Shown: piece after piece, positions 11,560-23,436 of the stretch | Position numbering within the stretch: the first letter of the stretch is position 1 | How the letters are laid out: each line of letters starts with the position of its first letter | Source of the DNA: Guyanagaster necrorhizus | Lineage: Eukaryota; Basidiomycota; Agaricomycetes; Agaricales; Physalacriaceae | DNA length: 64,000 nucleotides | Reading direction: 5' to 3' | NCBI RefSeq assembly: GCF_019112545.1 | Contig: NW_025064915.1 | Span: 113,703 to 177,702 of the forward strand | Made by a program: the position numbers and the translations under genes | Notes under the pieces: model-generated | What the model saw: the letters and a program-made list of their open reading frames with translations, nothing else | Told to the model about the DNA's origin: nothing | Database searches by the model: none

Positions 11560-13591
11560 TCAGGTTGAAACTGACGAACGCCTACTGCAGCCACAGCTGA
11601 CGAGTCCTATTACTGGGGCCGTGAGGGAACTCTCAGATTCCACGATATACAACAGCGGCCGTTGTGCTTCGAGCATGAGTGCACCAGGAGTCAGAAACAA
11701 ATCACGATCCATCTGGGGATCGTCAACAGCCTGCCTACGCAAACTAAGCAAAGAAAAAAAGAACAGTAAACAATATTTACTCATACATCTCGGATATGCT
11801 GCGTGTCCTCCTCATACGATTTGACGTTATCAAGGTCATTAGAGCAATGCTGACAGTGGAAAACTTCGGTGGGCCAGGCAGAGGAAAATCTGTATGCCTC
11901 TTCCACAAGTCGGCGCTCCCTGGCCTCGTCGTCCGGCGTAAGAAGACGAAAATCAGCGTACAACATATTGTCCTTTTTCAGCTAACATATCAGTCAGCTG
12001 TGGATAAAAGATAGGGTAATCCACACCCACGCATTCGTGCCATGAGAGGATAGGACGCCCGCAACACCCATTTGTTCCGTCGTCGGCGAGACCACATACG
12101 TCGATGGGATCGTCCGTACAAAGAAATTAGAGATCCAGATTATCCATCTCCTCCGCGCTTGTCATAGTAGGATTACAAGAAGCTAGACGTAGTAGAGAAG
12201 CAGTCACGGCGGATCGCTTCGTATCAAAGAAGAGTTCCTTGTTTCCCAGTTTGCCATACAGATCATCGACGTTCGTCGCCCAATCTTGGTAATATATTCT
12301 CCCTGGTCTGCAAGAGTTAACACGCCGGTGCCACCAAATATCTGCATTTGTGATGATAGCACCACAGCAGCGTTTGCAGGAGAAAACCGTTGTTGCCAAC
12401 TTCAAAGGATCGATGTGTCTACTCTCCTGAGGCGGGACCATGGCTCGCAGCCTAGATTCCCTTCGCTGCTGCCAGTCCTCAATCAGAGTGGGGAGTTCAT
12501 TGAGAGCATCGGCAAAGCTGGCCTCGGTGACGACGTGCTCGATAGGCAGCTCCAAAATGTGCTGGAATTCGGGGAACGTACAAACGTCTACGAACGAGGG
12601 CATTTCTCGTTATACTACAGACAAGGACGTTTTGAAAATGCTTTCGACAACTTCAGCACGCCTGTAGAGCGCCGCACTACGGGCCGCTTTGAGTTCCTGA
12701 TCTCAGTTCTCCTGATCGCCGCTTCCAGACGTGGATGCATCCTGTTCCAACCTTGATCACATCAGGCACGGATTGAATTGAATTCTAAGGACGCTAGAGG
12801 ATGGCGGTAATTAGTCGAATATGTGTGGAGAAGTTTAGCTGTACCATCCGTGAGCGGAATCAGACTCAAAATGTCATAATTGATGTTGGGGAAACGACTT
12901 TTAACTCTCGAAAACGCATTTTAAGCTAACGGGGGTTGGTAAACTCGACTAGCGAGAATGCATGAACGTACTTTGCTTTCGAGCATCGCCTGCAAACGCG
13001 TCGACGAAGTTTCCAATCAACAGGAATATTCCTTGCAGGACATAACTGATACACTGGGTTAGATGAGTGCATATCAAACAGAGCAACAACTTACGTCGCA
13101 GGCTGGAACGCCAAATAACAGGTCTACCCATCGGTATTCAGGAATTCCTAGAGATGGCTTGATTCCCCCTTCAGCTTCCCTCACCGCCTTCAAAGCGAAT
13201 GATACATTATGCGCAATCAGAGTATGACAAAAATTTGCGTCAACTCATGATAGATTGATAAGGTCTCGAGGAGAAAGTAGGGCAAAGATCTGTCAATGTT
13301 AGTCGTTGGGAGGGGTGGCAAAGTAATGGAGCTCACCGTGAAGAGAATATCCAGCGGCATCGTCAGTAACGGACTCAGATCTCGCCGTTTCTTTCTGGTT
13401 CACCTTCGTTCCTCTGGAATAGACTTCAACACTGATTATCTCGAAATTCAGAATGCAGAATGTAGGAAAAGATGACCATCGCGCACCTTTACAGCGTCCT
13501 CGTTCGCGTTCCCTCTCGTATTGCCAATCATCGTCTTCGGGTTTGGCAAAGCTCTTCCGTTTGGAATTTTTGCGGAGCGTCTTGGCTGCGT
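11560..13591 (-). pseudogene. F-box protein, paralogue B (lost start, two nonsense codons)
   Basis: Tandem paralogue of copy A, same strand. Relative to copies A and C the start codon is ACG (13589-13591). A 10-nt deletion follows in the PRRSA...KRKS region. The F-box MPLDILFTIFALLSPRDLINLS is cut by TGA at 13245-13247, where the paralogues have Arg (CGA). A second TGA (12703-12705) lies in the acidic region. Downstream pieces remain readable: a long exon at 12603-12127 (IDPLKLATTVFSCKRCC..., IITNADIWWH) and C-terminal parts with FHCQHC (about 11850) and DPQMDRDLFLTPGA (about 11690). Both nonsense changes are consistent with C-to-T transitions at CGA. Confidence 0.65.
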
Positions 13592-13659
13592 ATCGAAAGA
13601 AATTAATTTGAGATCATGGTGGTTGGGAAGCAGAGCCAGGCTGTCATTATCAATCATTT

Positions 13660-14470
13660 GTAATCAGACTTGTGTATTCGTATGGGTCCCAACTTCCTCA
13701 CAGTTTACTCCTGTTTACTCCGGACTTCCTGGAGACCTCGTGCTTACAAGCGAAGGCAGCCTTGAAGCCTAATACTGCCAAAAGAATGCGAAGGAGGGAC
13801 GAAACAGAAACAGAAGAATACCAGGAAATGATGTCGGGAACGACAATTATTAGGCTACGGCGACACCATGGCTACCCTATGCAAGGTCGGTCGGCAGCCC
13901 ACTCATCGTTCTCAAGTTCTTGCCTATGTGTTGATGACGAAATTTCTGCAATTCTTTATAGGTTTTTGACGGACCAGTGACCACTACCCAGTACAGCGGG
14001 AAATCAGTCTGTAATATACTGGCCCGGGTCGATTCATGTTTTCCCCAAAAACTCCTCGGCGTCACTTGCACCAATCTTGACGGTTTTTTCTCTGGATCAG
14101 GCTCCCATGTATTGAGGATTCGCCATCTCTATGAGACAGGAGCTCGCCTGTTCACTATGTTAGAGCCTCCAGGATGATACGTGGAGGATTAATGCATAAA
14201 TGAGCAGATAATTACTGGATGGGCGAGCAGAATTTCCAGGGTACGTGTCATACATTGACTATATGCGCGACAATTCCGTTAATCATCCGCCGGTACCCTA
14301 CAGGTAACTCAACAGGGAATCTAGCATGCACTACCGAATCCCCTCAGATCCGTGTCAGATTCTAATTTTCCGCTTTGTACCGTCTGGTAAATAATCACCC
14401 GTCTCTACGAGCTGTGGTCGCTATCGGTGTCGTAGCAGTGTGTTGATTTCTTAGAACTTGTCAGTCACCT
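13660..14470. other. no supported gene
   Basis: Short open frames occur on both strands near 13877-14177, but I recognise no domain and no intron-exon continuity. Confidence 0.3.
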
Positions 14471-14475
14471 CGACA

Positions 14476-15086
14476 ATGTCTTCAGCCTCGCTTCCTCTTC
14501 AGCAAGACAAATACCGAATCCACTTTGGCCTACAACGCTGAGAGGTAACAACATATACTCATCTCGATGGTGGAGGGCGACTTGAAAGAGGTTTACCTTT
14601 CATCTGCACGGTCTTCATCTATCGACAGCTTCAAACCTTTCCCTGGCTAGCGTTACCGCCGGATATTTTGATGAAATGCGATGAGGTTCCCGTCGCTTCC
14701 CTTCAACGTGACGACGCTGAGATACCTACTTCTCATGTTCGAGGGGAATGTCGGACATAGCTCTTGCCCCGGTGTAGCAAAGGCGGAGATAAGTGCCACT
14801 GGCATTTCTTTTATCGACTAACGAGGAATTGGACCAAGGTGTGAATCCCCAGGAGGAGGAACAAGAGGCCGCGGAATATGAGGCACTATTTGACCCCCAT
14901 TGTAGTGGCCCGCTATATATTCTGGATTTAGGTGTGTACACTTATTCGCTAATAGGACCAAGAATTGATAGTAATGGTTATTCAGATAAAGCTGAACATC
15001 AGTTCAAGGCCGTTCATCGAAGCATGAGTGCGGAGGTCGCAGAACTGCTGTTACAAGAATATCCGTTATGGCCAGCGATTTGGTAA
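14476..15086 (+). CDS. hypothetical multi-exon gene, uncertain
   Basis: A frame starts at 14476 (MSSASLPLQQDKYRIHFGLQR) and is followed by a possible GT donor. A second open stretch encodes LPPDILMKCDEVPVASLQRDD. A third, at 14793-15086, encodes an acidic protein segment (NPQEEEQEAAEYEALFDPH...) ending LLLQEYPLWPAIW. The codon composition looks gene-like, but I recognise no domain and cannot fix the splice sites. It may be two separate exons of one gene or chance frames. Confidence 0.25.
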
Positions 15087-15228
15087 CAAGCAGCAGAAGT
15101 AACTGCTTTATAACTTATCTATCCATAATCTTCATCCAAGTCCCTGTCCTAGTATGTACAGTCAAGCTAGATACTTGCAATTTCACTGCATCTTCTTGGC
15201 ACATCCTATACTCCAAGCCTCTAAGTCT

Positions 15229-16043
15229 TCACCTACGAGATACATTTGTATCCCTAAGGCGGTACCGTCTCAGGTTGTTGACTCGGAGGCCCTCGGAGCT
15301 ACGTTCTAATCTTATTTGACGACTTTCTGAGATGATCTTGTCTGACAGGTAGATGAAAGCAAGAAGCTCAAATGTCAGTAGCCTATACTTTAAGCAACCA
15401 GCACCATGTTTCGGGGAATGTGAATCATGAAAGCCGGTAGACCCTCTCCCTTTTATATGGAGAGCACACATGGGACTTTGATAAGGTACCTCTCTGGTCT
15501 TCTTCCCGCACTGACAACGCAGGCGATGCTCCAAGTATTGGCAATTCTGTTATTAATTTATTCCCTCGACGATATCTTATCGTACCTCGTTTGCTCATCA
15601 GCAAGAGTACATTGATGACAGCCCAAGTAGCATGGACATGCGAACAGAGGTTCCACGTCCGGAGCCCCAAGATAGATATCGAAAACCCACGCTGTAAGAA
15701 TTTCGGACTTAATTTTGAGCCCATATACGAATACCATCCTCACAAAGAATACCATCCTCACAAACCGCCTCAGCAGCCATGACGAATTCTTTATGGAAGA
15801 TATCATCTGGAATGTCTCCCAGCGGATGGTTTGTGCGAGTGATGCTGTGGACATCGTCCTCCCTTCGGCAGCCTCTAGGTATTCCAAGAGAGTTCGAGTT
15901 GTCGTGATCTTCTCTTGAAGTAGTTGGGCATGATCTCTGCCTCTAGATAGTATTTCCTGTGGACTTGGCTTCCCAAAGTCATGGGGACCAGCATTGGACC
16001 GCAATAGTTCCTCAGCTCCACTTAGGTAGGAACTCGAAGACAT
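15229..16043 (-). CDS. hypothetical protein with an 18-bp in-frame tandem duplication
   Basis: An open frame from 16043 (MSSSSYLSGAEELLRS) runs 161 codons to 15558, with a helical N-terminal part rich in Glu, Arg and Leu and a hydrophobic middle. The 18-mer gaataccatcctcacaaa is perfectly duplicated at 15729-15746 and 15747-15764, giving the in-frame repeat RMVFFV-RMVFV. Downstream frames to 15229 may be further exons. I do not recognise a family. It could be a decayed gene. Confidence 0.3.
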
Positions 16044-16210
16044 GCGTCGAATCGGGTTTTACCAACGGGGATAAGCATCTTGAAGAGTGGAGATAAGTTA
16101 GTTTAAGCCGTACCGCTTCCTAGTTTATGTACCTACTTACGTTTTTTCCTATATTAGAATTTCCGGGGAGAGGTTAAGTTTGTTTATTTTTTTGCATAGA
16201 TAAGAGCTGG

Positions 16211-16516
16211 TTAGTGGCAACGATGGCCCTGGGTTACGGTGCATGCCGAAGACAAGCTTCGACCCCTGCAGGACACAATTGTCAATTCATCTCTTTTCAT
16301 CAATACGTCGAATTCCGGATGATTCATCCGGGACCGAGAGACGTAGTACCTTGCAAATGAATTCATATCCCAGTGCATTGATATGGCGCCACCTATAATG
16401 ACGCCACAGAAGATGAAGACACAGTAGTACTTAGCTACATAAAGTCCTAGTACCTTTTTGGGACCCAAGTACGTATTCATAAAAGTAGATCGTACATAGA
16501 TAGTCATGTAATGCAA
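16211..16516 (-). CDS. possible exon of an unrecognised membrane protein
   Basis: A frame of about 100 codons contains one strongly hydrophobic segment (around YYCVFIFCGVIIGGAI), then Arg/Ser-rich sequence. No homologue is recognised and no flanking exon could be joined. It may be a chance frame. Confidence 0.12.
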   Translation of the reverse strand: MHYMTIYVRSTFMNTYLGPKKVLGLYVAKYYCVFIFCGVIIGGAISMHWDMNSFARYYVSRSRMNHPEFDVLMKRDELTIVSCRGRSLSSACTVTQGHRCH

Positions 16517-16605
16517 TCGTTAGGACTTCGAAGAAAGGGACCATAGCGCATACTAGAAGAATGAAATGGCCGATGAGCGTCTACGGAGCCTTAAACTTCT
16601 GCCGA

Positions 16606-16626
16606 AGGTTGCGACTTTCGCAACCT
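16606..16626. repeat. perfect 9-bp hairpin downstream of the proline-rich gene
   Basis: AGGTTGCGA (16606-16614) and TCGCAACCT (16618-16626) form a perfect inverted repeat with a 3-nt loop. It lies 26-46 nt past the stop of the minus-strand gene at 16652 and would be in its 3' UTR. Confidence 0.5.
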
Positions 16627-16651
16627 GGACCAATGTACAACCACTACTACC

Positions 16652-17404
16652 CTAGAAGCTATTTCGCCTCTCACGGTGGTGCCGCTTCTTCGCGTCTGAA
16701 GCAGGAGAGTTGGGCCGGCTCGAAGTCTTCCTCGCACCACCTGTGATCTTGTCCAAAAATCGACAGAGGGCGTTCCTTTTGGGAGTCAATGCATAGCTAG
16801 CTGGGGGACTCGGAGTCTTGGGAGGAGATCGTAGTGGTGGAGGTGGAGGTGACGCTGGCGAGTATTGGCATTGTTTACGAGATGCGGACTAAGGAAGCAG
16901 ATCAATTATTACGGGTCCCTTACAGAAAAAAGAAAATTACGCACCCGCTGAGGAGGAGCGGCATGTCCTTGGCCGTACACTGCAGGAATGACGGGTCGGG
17001 TGTAGCTCTGATTTGGAATATACTGGGCCGCTGAGACGAAAGGTGGCGCAAAAGGTACATGCGGTGGCATTTCCGCGACGTAGTGAGCGAGATAGCTCGG
17101 CAGTGCGTACTGCGAGTGGTAATAGTGGGTGGCATAAGGATAGTTAGTGGCCTTGGAGTTAGTGGCCTTGGCCGCTGGGACAGGCGTCCTCGACTTGGAG
17201 CGATGTCTCGACGACGTCCTCTTGCTCCGATGCTTGCTACGGCTCCGCGGAACGTCGCCTGCGACGGATCCAGCAATGGTAGGCACGCTGGTGAAGGGAT
17301 TGGTGAGATCGCTTTCGTTGGTCTTGTCCACCCATCGCCGTACACCCTGCAGCTTTGCATGGTAGGCTTGTACAGCCTCTGGGGAATAGTCGTACTCTGT
17401 CATC
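16652..17404 (-). CDS. proline-rich hypothetical protein, MTEYDYSPE family
   Basis: The start at 17402-17404 gives MTEYDYSPEAVQAYHAKLQG, then RRWVDKTNES and TNPFTSVP, a pattern I know from short uncharacterised agaricomycete proteins. Next come an Arg/Ser/Lys-rich basic stretch (RSRSKHRSKRTSSRHRSKSR, possible nuclear localisation) and a Tyr/Pro-rich region. A short intron (GTGCG...CTTAG, about 16885-16940) joins PPQR to SASRKQCQYSPASPPPPP, followed by KTPSPPASYALTPKRNALCRF and a basic C-terminus ending at TAG 16652-16654. The exons join in phase and the C-terminus is proline-rich as expected. An alternative ATG further upstream (17502) would add a hydrophobic leader but breaks the family pattern. 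Function is unknown. Confidence 0.65.
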
Positions 17405-18900
17405 GTGGCAAGATAGTGATGGTCCGGAACTAGATAAGTTATCGAAAGAAGAAGGGTGAAAAACGCAGTTATATACCTGTGCGTTAATATGCCACCAAGC
17501 ACGTGTAAAAAACGTTGTGACGGTCGATCATCATCATCTTAATGCCGTCTTTTGCATCATCGATGCTTAGACCCCCAGTGATGCATGATGGCCGTTGGAT
17601 GACCGGCGTGGGCGTATCTCCTGTTTCAAAGATGGTCACAAGACAACAAAATCTCGCACAGTCTAAAAAAAAAGACGACCATGAGTCGACGACGGGTTAA
17701 ACAAAAGGTCGAAGCACCAAACCTTCGACCGTACTCATTCCACAGGCAATGGAACATATCAGGATACTGCCGACCATCGTCCCCAGATCTTTGAGCGGGT
17801 ATTAAAGAAGGCGGCGTCACTCTTAGATCAAGATTATGGTTAAAATGACGGACGTCGATGTGGACGGGCAACGTGCACATTGCGACTGATTCTTGAATTT
17901 ACTCTGCAATCACCCTTGGGAAGGAGTTTGCTTGGAAACTGGAGTTTGGTATGAGGTCTGCCACGTCTGGATTCAACGAGGACCACGCGGTGTACATGCA
18001 TGTCCTTCCCTAGGTTTCAAAGTGGTTCACGTTCCGTGGGGTAAGCGCACTGCTGAATGTCCATGCAGCCTTTGGGCACAGGGAGATGTCGAGGTAGGAC
18101 GGTATCTGTCCTACGCCCTTTCAGTTTGGGTATCAGATTAAGTGAAACAAACAGATACAACACGAACCTTCATAGTCTTTGAGTCTTTCTGTGCGATTCA
18201 TTCGGAGAATGACAAGGGTCGGCTATCGAACTAGGGTATATTATGAGGATCTAAGATACAGAAGCTAGTTATGGGCATCGTTATGCCAAGAAAAAGAGAT
18301 TGACCACGAACCACGCTGCATAAGAGACTGGGCCGGCTGTTGAGCGAAGCCGTCCGACACGCCGACGTTCGATGATACCCAGTCCTGCAAACGAACGAAT
18401 ATATATTTGAAGCTTATGAGGGGGTCTCAGTAGTAAGCACCCGGAATGCAAAGGGGCATCCTAGGAGCCTTCACGCTGATATCTTCATTTAAAGTATAGA
18501 AACCAAGTCTGATTGGGATATGCGAGGAGCGAGCCAATGACGGCCATTGGGGGGTACAATGGTGCATCTCAGGCCCGGCCCGATGCTATCGCAGAGCTTA
18601 TGGATGGCTCGCTGATTTTGAGATTCCAGGAGGACTGAATCGAGCTGCATGGTCTACCTCCGGCAATTAGCTAGGCTTCCCTTGAAGAGACATGAGATAA
18701 TGGTCTTGACGTGGAAGAAAGATACCCATGGGATACGTATGTAATGATGTGGGAGACGCAGGAATGTAAGGAGAGCGAGGAAGACCGCTCGCATTCAAGC
18801 ACCTAGAGGCTTAAGTATATCCATTGCTGTAAAGTCAAGAAGAGAAAATACATCGCGGTCCGGCATCGGCTCGTGACAGCTAGCTGTAACCAAATTTTCG
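17405..18900. other. no convincing gene; weak minus-strand frame at 17626-17880
   Basis: A minus-strand frame at 17626-17880 (MCTLPVHIDVRHFNHNLDLR...) could be an exon, but neither a domain nor splice continuity is visible. The rest shows no recognisable coding, repeat or RNA signal. Confidence 0.25.
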
Positions 18901-19013
18901 TCAGTCTCTCAAATACGCAAAAAGTAGTAAATTACGTACTTGGGCTTCTCAAAATGCTCACGGATATGTCGAGGAGGTACTCAATTGATAAGGACGCATG
19001 TGGGATCGCGCCG

Positions 19014-19680
19014 CTACTTTGAGTTTCGAATAGCACCGCCATATTGATCATCGGCCGACGCGTTGTGGAGATGCAGTTCCTCCATCAGCTTTCTCTCTGC
19101 GAAAGACACTATGCCAAAGCAGAGCATTGACTCCTCATGCGTTCTTGCACATCGCAAGTCCGCCAAAAGCTGGTAAAAGACATAAAATGCGGCCGGAGTG
19201 AAGAGCTCGGACAGACGTCTGGTGACGATTGAGCACAGGGTATAACAACAGCGGGAGCTAGAGTCCAGGAGATCCAGTGTATGCATGAGGTAAAACAATC
19301 GGATAAGCCCCTCTTATAATACATCTGCAACGGGCGTTAACGAAAATTGGGCGCATATACTCAGCGTGTGTGCTACGTGCACAGAAGATTTCGGCCTCCC
19401 TCTCGGTAACCCTTTGATTCTTCGCGCGTTCCGCTGTCCTTATAGATTGGCCTGGAAGCGCCGGTATGACAAAATGAGCTCTAGGTAAGAATAGATATCC
19501 CGCGATAAATGGAATGGAGGGAAATCTCTGAGGAGGAGGGCAAGGGGTTAAAACTAGACTTTCCCAGTGTACCAGGATGTTTTCGCTGAATTGGACCGCG
19601 GTCTGTAAACAATGTCAGTACGTCGGCAAAGCCTTGAAAAAGATGAACGAACAATTGACTGACCTTCAATGATTTTGTCG
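19014..19680 (-). CDS. hypothetical multi-exon gene, uncertain
   Basis: After a possible intron ending near 19602 a long frame reads TAVQFSENILVHWESLVLTP through AERAKNQRVTEREAEIFCAR. A GT-AG interval of about 52 nt with a branch-like GTTAAC ends just before the segment that holds the C-terminal frame FYLMHTLDLLDSSSRCCYTL...RNSK (stop 19014). The simple splice leaves these two frames out of phase, so either I have a wrong junction or the gene is broken. No domain is recognised. Confidence 0.25.
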
Positions 19681-20147
19681 TAATATGAGAGTTCCTGCTC
19701 TCGGTGTCGTTTTCACTGGGGCGTTCTGTGTGTGTTCCCTTATCTCTTCTGATGTCGGGCCGTCTCGTCTCCTACGCAGTGGTTTTGCTGTCCTACGCTT
19801 CAGACTTCCATCGCTTGTAAATATGGGCTTTGTAAAAAGTGGCTATCACGTACTTTATCGGTTGTTCAGTCCCATCCGGGGCCATCCACTGGCCCCTACC
19901 GGGCAATGGTCGGATTTTCCCCGTTGAACAAAGGCGCTATTGTGATAAAGAAGAGAGGTGCTGCGGAATAGTTATCGGTGAGAAAATAAGGGAAGAATTC
20001 AACGGAGTCTTGCAGGCATGAGTAAAGGTGCGGGTAAGGAAGTTGGGACCCATATGGATAAACAAGTCCGCTTACAAATGGTTCATAATCACTGACCTAC
20101 CCTTGTTCGTCGACTACCATCATCTCATCAGATTCTCTTCTTCGGAT

Positions 20148-21846
20148 ATGCAGCCAAGACGCTCTGCAAGGGTAGCGGTGCCTTCCAAACGGAAGAGCCT
20201 TGCTGAACCCAAAAAACGGTGACTGGCAATTCGATGACGAGGACGATGAGGTTGATAACGATCTCAAACGTGGAGGGCGCGGCAAAGGTGCGCGGTGATC
20301 ACTTTGTTCTTACATTCTACAGTATTGAAACCTAGTCCAGCGAAACGAACGCGAACAATTTCGAATACGGCGGCGACAAAGCAAAGGAAGGCAAGGAAGG
20401 CTACAGGGACCAAAAGGAAGAGGACTAAGGAGAAACGTGATCTGAGTCTGTTACCGACGATGCCGATATTCTCTTCACGGTGAGTTGCCTACATTGACAT
20501 CTCGTCCACTGACCAACGTCGAAAGATATGCACCATGCTTTCTCCCCAAGACCTTATCAATCTATCACGAGTCGATGCAAATTTTCGTCGTACTCTGACT
20601 GCGAATAATGTATCATTCGTTTGGAGGGCGGTGAGGGGAGGTGAGGAGGGAATCAAGTCACCTCGTGGAATTCCTGAGTACCGATGGGTCGACCTACTAT
20701 TTGGGACGTCGACCGCGACGTAGGTTCTAACTCCGTATACATGCTCTCAGCTAATCAGGACCTATCAGCTCTGCTGTGCAAAGGAGTCCTCCATTGACTG
20801 GAAGCTTCGTCGACGAGTCTGCCAGCCTTGCCTGAAAGAAAAGTATGTCCATATATTCTCGCCAGTAGCTGTCATCGAGCTGATCGTCTCCGTTAACTTG
20901 ATCTGTGCAGCAAGGGTTAAAGGACGTTTCCCTAACATTCAAGTCCACATTTTGAGTTTAATTCCGCTCACTCATAGTAAGACTGCAATCTCTCTTCGTC
21001 ACGCATTACACTCAATCCCTCGTTCTACACAGGTCGATCCTTTGAAATTGGCAACATTGATAGTGTTTTCTTGCAGACGCTGCTATCGTGCTATCATCAC
21101 CAATGCAGATGTTTGGCGGCATCTGTGTGCATACGGATTGCATTTTATTGGCCAATTGCCGAGTGTCGATGATCTGTATGAGAAACTTGGGAACGCGAAG
21201 CTCTCCCTTGATACGGCACGATCATCCGTAGCTGCTTCTTTAGTACGACTTGCTTCTCGTGATCCCGCTACGACGACTGCGGAGGGACATGGATAATTTG
21301 GATCTCGATTTATTTGTATGGTCGATTACCATTGGCGAATATGCTTTGTACGATAGCGGAACAGGCAATCAGTGTGACGGGCGTCCCGTCCTCTCCTGGC
21401 GCGAATGTGTGAGCGCCGGTACTCTATCCTTTTCTCACGTCTGACCACTATGCTAGGTGTAAAGAGACACCACTTACGGAGACTCTGACTTTGTATTCTT
21501 GCGCCGGAGGATGAAGCCAAGAAGAGGCGAGTTGTTAGCCAAGAATCCGGATTTCCAGTTAGCTGGACGAGGGTATTCTTCCACTGCCAGCATTGTTCTG
21601 ATCATGTTGACGGTCCCGAGTCGTATGATCATGGTTGCTCAGCATCTCCAAGATATGTGAGTAGTTTTTGTTTGTCATTCTACTGTTTGTTTATTTGACT
21701 TAGGCATGGCGGTAGCGATCCCCAGATGGATCATGATCTGTTCTTGACTCCTGGTGCCGACATGCCCGTAGAACAGCGTCCGCCATTCTATATCGTTGGA
21801 TTTGAAAGGGATCGGAGTCGTTTTTCCGCGTGGTTGCTACTTTGTT
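20148..21846 (+). pseudogene. F-box protein, paralogue C (frameshifted)
   Basis: The start at 20148-20150 gives MQPRRSARVAVPSKRKSLAEP. A 1-nt insertion in an A-run (about 20210) relative to copy B then shifts the frame into TGA. The F-box core lost 4 nt against copy A (MPLDILFT became MP-ILFT, about 20460-20475). One further nucleotide is missing before the first Cys of the Cys-pair segment (about 20710), which also loses that Cys. The following pieces remain readable: LINLSRVDANFRRTL, IPEYRWVDLLFG, TYQLCCAKE...RRRVCQPCLK, VDPLKLATLIVFSCRRCY, FHCQHCSDH and DPQMDHDLFLTPGA. It is on the opposite strand from copies A and B, about 7 kb away. Confidence 0.65.
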
Positions 21847-22266
21847 GACGTGACAATCATGGCATCAGCCACATATGCTTCAACCCCTTACACATGTCGC
21901 CCATTTGACAGTTTGCTCTTGTTTTCGTGCTACGGCCTTTTCTGTGAGACAATAATATGTATTACTCTATCGTGGAAATGAACGCCTTTGGCAGCTTGAA
22001 TATTTCGCTTTCCTTCTTCAGTCCTGCTCGAGAGAGGATTCCAGGACGATTGTTATCTTCTTGGTTAGGGACATGTACCTGATTCGATAGGGCCCCCCGC
22101 CGCCTTACGAAAGTTAAGAGAATCCCGCATATCTGAAAATTGGAGATCAACGACTACCGCAGGCTTTCTGATGTAAATCAACAATATCTTCATAACGCGC
22201 ACGAATTATTGAAGAGAGAAAACACAGGAGCCTTTATCATGGAAGGCGCCCCGGGGGTAGGGAGGG

Positions 22267-22656
22267 TTGGCGTTCCTTCCTAAGGATTTAGGGGGATGGA
22301 AAGAGTTATGTGGGGGCCCTCGCCCATCGCCCATAAACTCATGGTCTATCCTCCGAGCACTGCAAACTGAACCTCCTACGGGACGGGACTGCATAATGAA
22401 CGGCGAAGAACATGCCCTATACGGATTCGTCAAGCAGCATGATTCTTACGCCAGTTCCCTCCTTCCCACCAACGACTACCTTGCCAAATATTTCAGTCAT
22501 TGGATGGCTGATTGCTCGTTGATCCTAAGAATTTTGGAACGAATCAAGGAGAGGATAGCTGAACTCCTTGGCAAGAATCCGGTTAACCAAGTTGTAACGA
22601 GTCGATGCCCCGAGACCTTTTGCTTACCCTTATTTACCTACGAGCTTAGTATTTGA
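22267..22656 (+). CDS. hypothetical protein, uncertain
   Basis: A 129-codon frame whose second half (MNGEEHALYGFVKQHDSYAS...YLAKYFSHWMADCSLILRILERIKERIAELLG) looks like a genuine helical protein segment. No family is recognised. It could be an exon of a gene whose other exons I cannot find, or a chance frame. Confidence 0.2.
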   Translation: MAFLPKDLGGWKELCGGPRPSPINSWSILRALQTEPPTGRDCIMNGEEHALYGFVKQHDSYASSLLPTNDYLAKYFSHWMADCSLILRILERIKERIAELLGKNPVNQVVTSRCPETFCLPLFTYELSI

Positions 22657-22659
22657 TTT

Positions 22660-23436
22660 ACCGCCGATCCCGTATATAACGTAGCTAAGGTATGCCTCAA
22701 GCGGAAGGGCGGTGGCATCGTCAGCATCCTTTGTTCGGCTTATTGCCGGGTGGCAGAAATGAATTCTGTTTGAGTGGCACTCTTCCAGTATATTCGCGGT
22801 ACTCGCGTGGGTCGTCGATATCGTGTTGAACTTGAAGGTACGTTGGTGTTCATTTCGTTGAGAGCGTTGGCACGGTCCGGTTACTCCCAGATCACGTGTC
22901 ACATTGCCATAGATTCCCGCTTGTCCGTAGCTACAACTGAGACTATCACTATCCATCGCCGATTCCCTCTCTTGGACCTAGTGATACGGTTCCATCGTCT
23001 CGTGTCTCGAGGTGAAGACGTTGGGTGCGGTCTTTGAGTGTGATTCGCGTGACGTAACATCATAGCTAGTTTGACACGCGTCCACTGTTTCAGCGGCTAG
23101 TGGCTCGAGTTCGGACACTGGGGAGGGCGTGCAAAGATAGGATGCCCGAGGGGTTGGCATTGGAGTATATCGACTAACTACTACATAAATGTAGTTGGAG
23201 GCTCCTGCCAGAATATCTGGGACGTCTCAAGACTACGAGACGTTTCTCCTGACCATCAAAGGTGCAGTAACAGCTTATTATCCTTCTCGATGCTTTGACG
23301 AGCAGAATCCCAGGCTTGCAGTGGCTAGACGCTGAAACTCCATATGGTGGTGGTTCTTGATCACGGGTCCCCCCTCCCACAACACCTTTATTTTTATGCT
23401 TCACTTATCACTTACGATACCACCTTGCTGACCACC
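22660..23436. other. intergenic upstream of the cullin, no gene seen
   Basis: Short frames on both strands show no recognised domain. I checked the minus strand for another F-box copy and found no ordered similarity. Confidence 0.35.

Noticed and set aside
22660..23040. A fourth F-box paralogue on the minus strand
   Set aside because: Small look-alike words (QRRES, ANALNE) occur but in the reverse order to the real family, and no F-box or Cys-pair segment is present.
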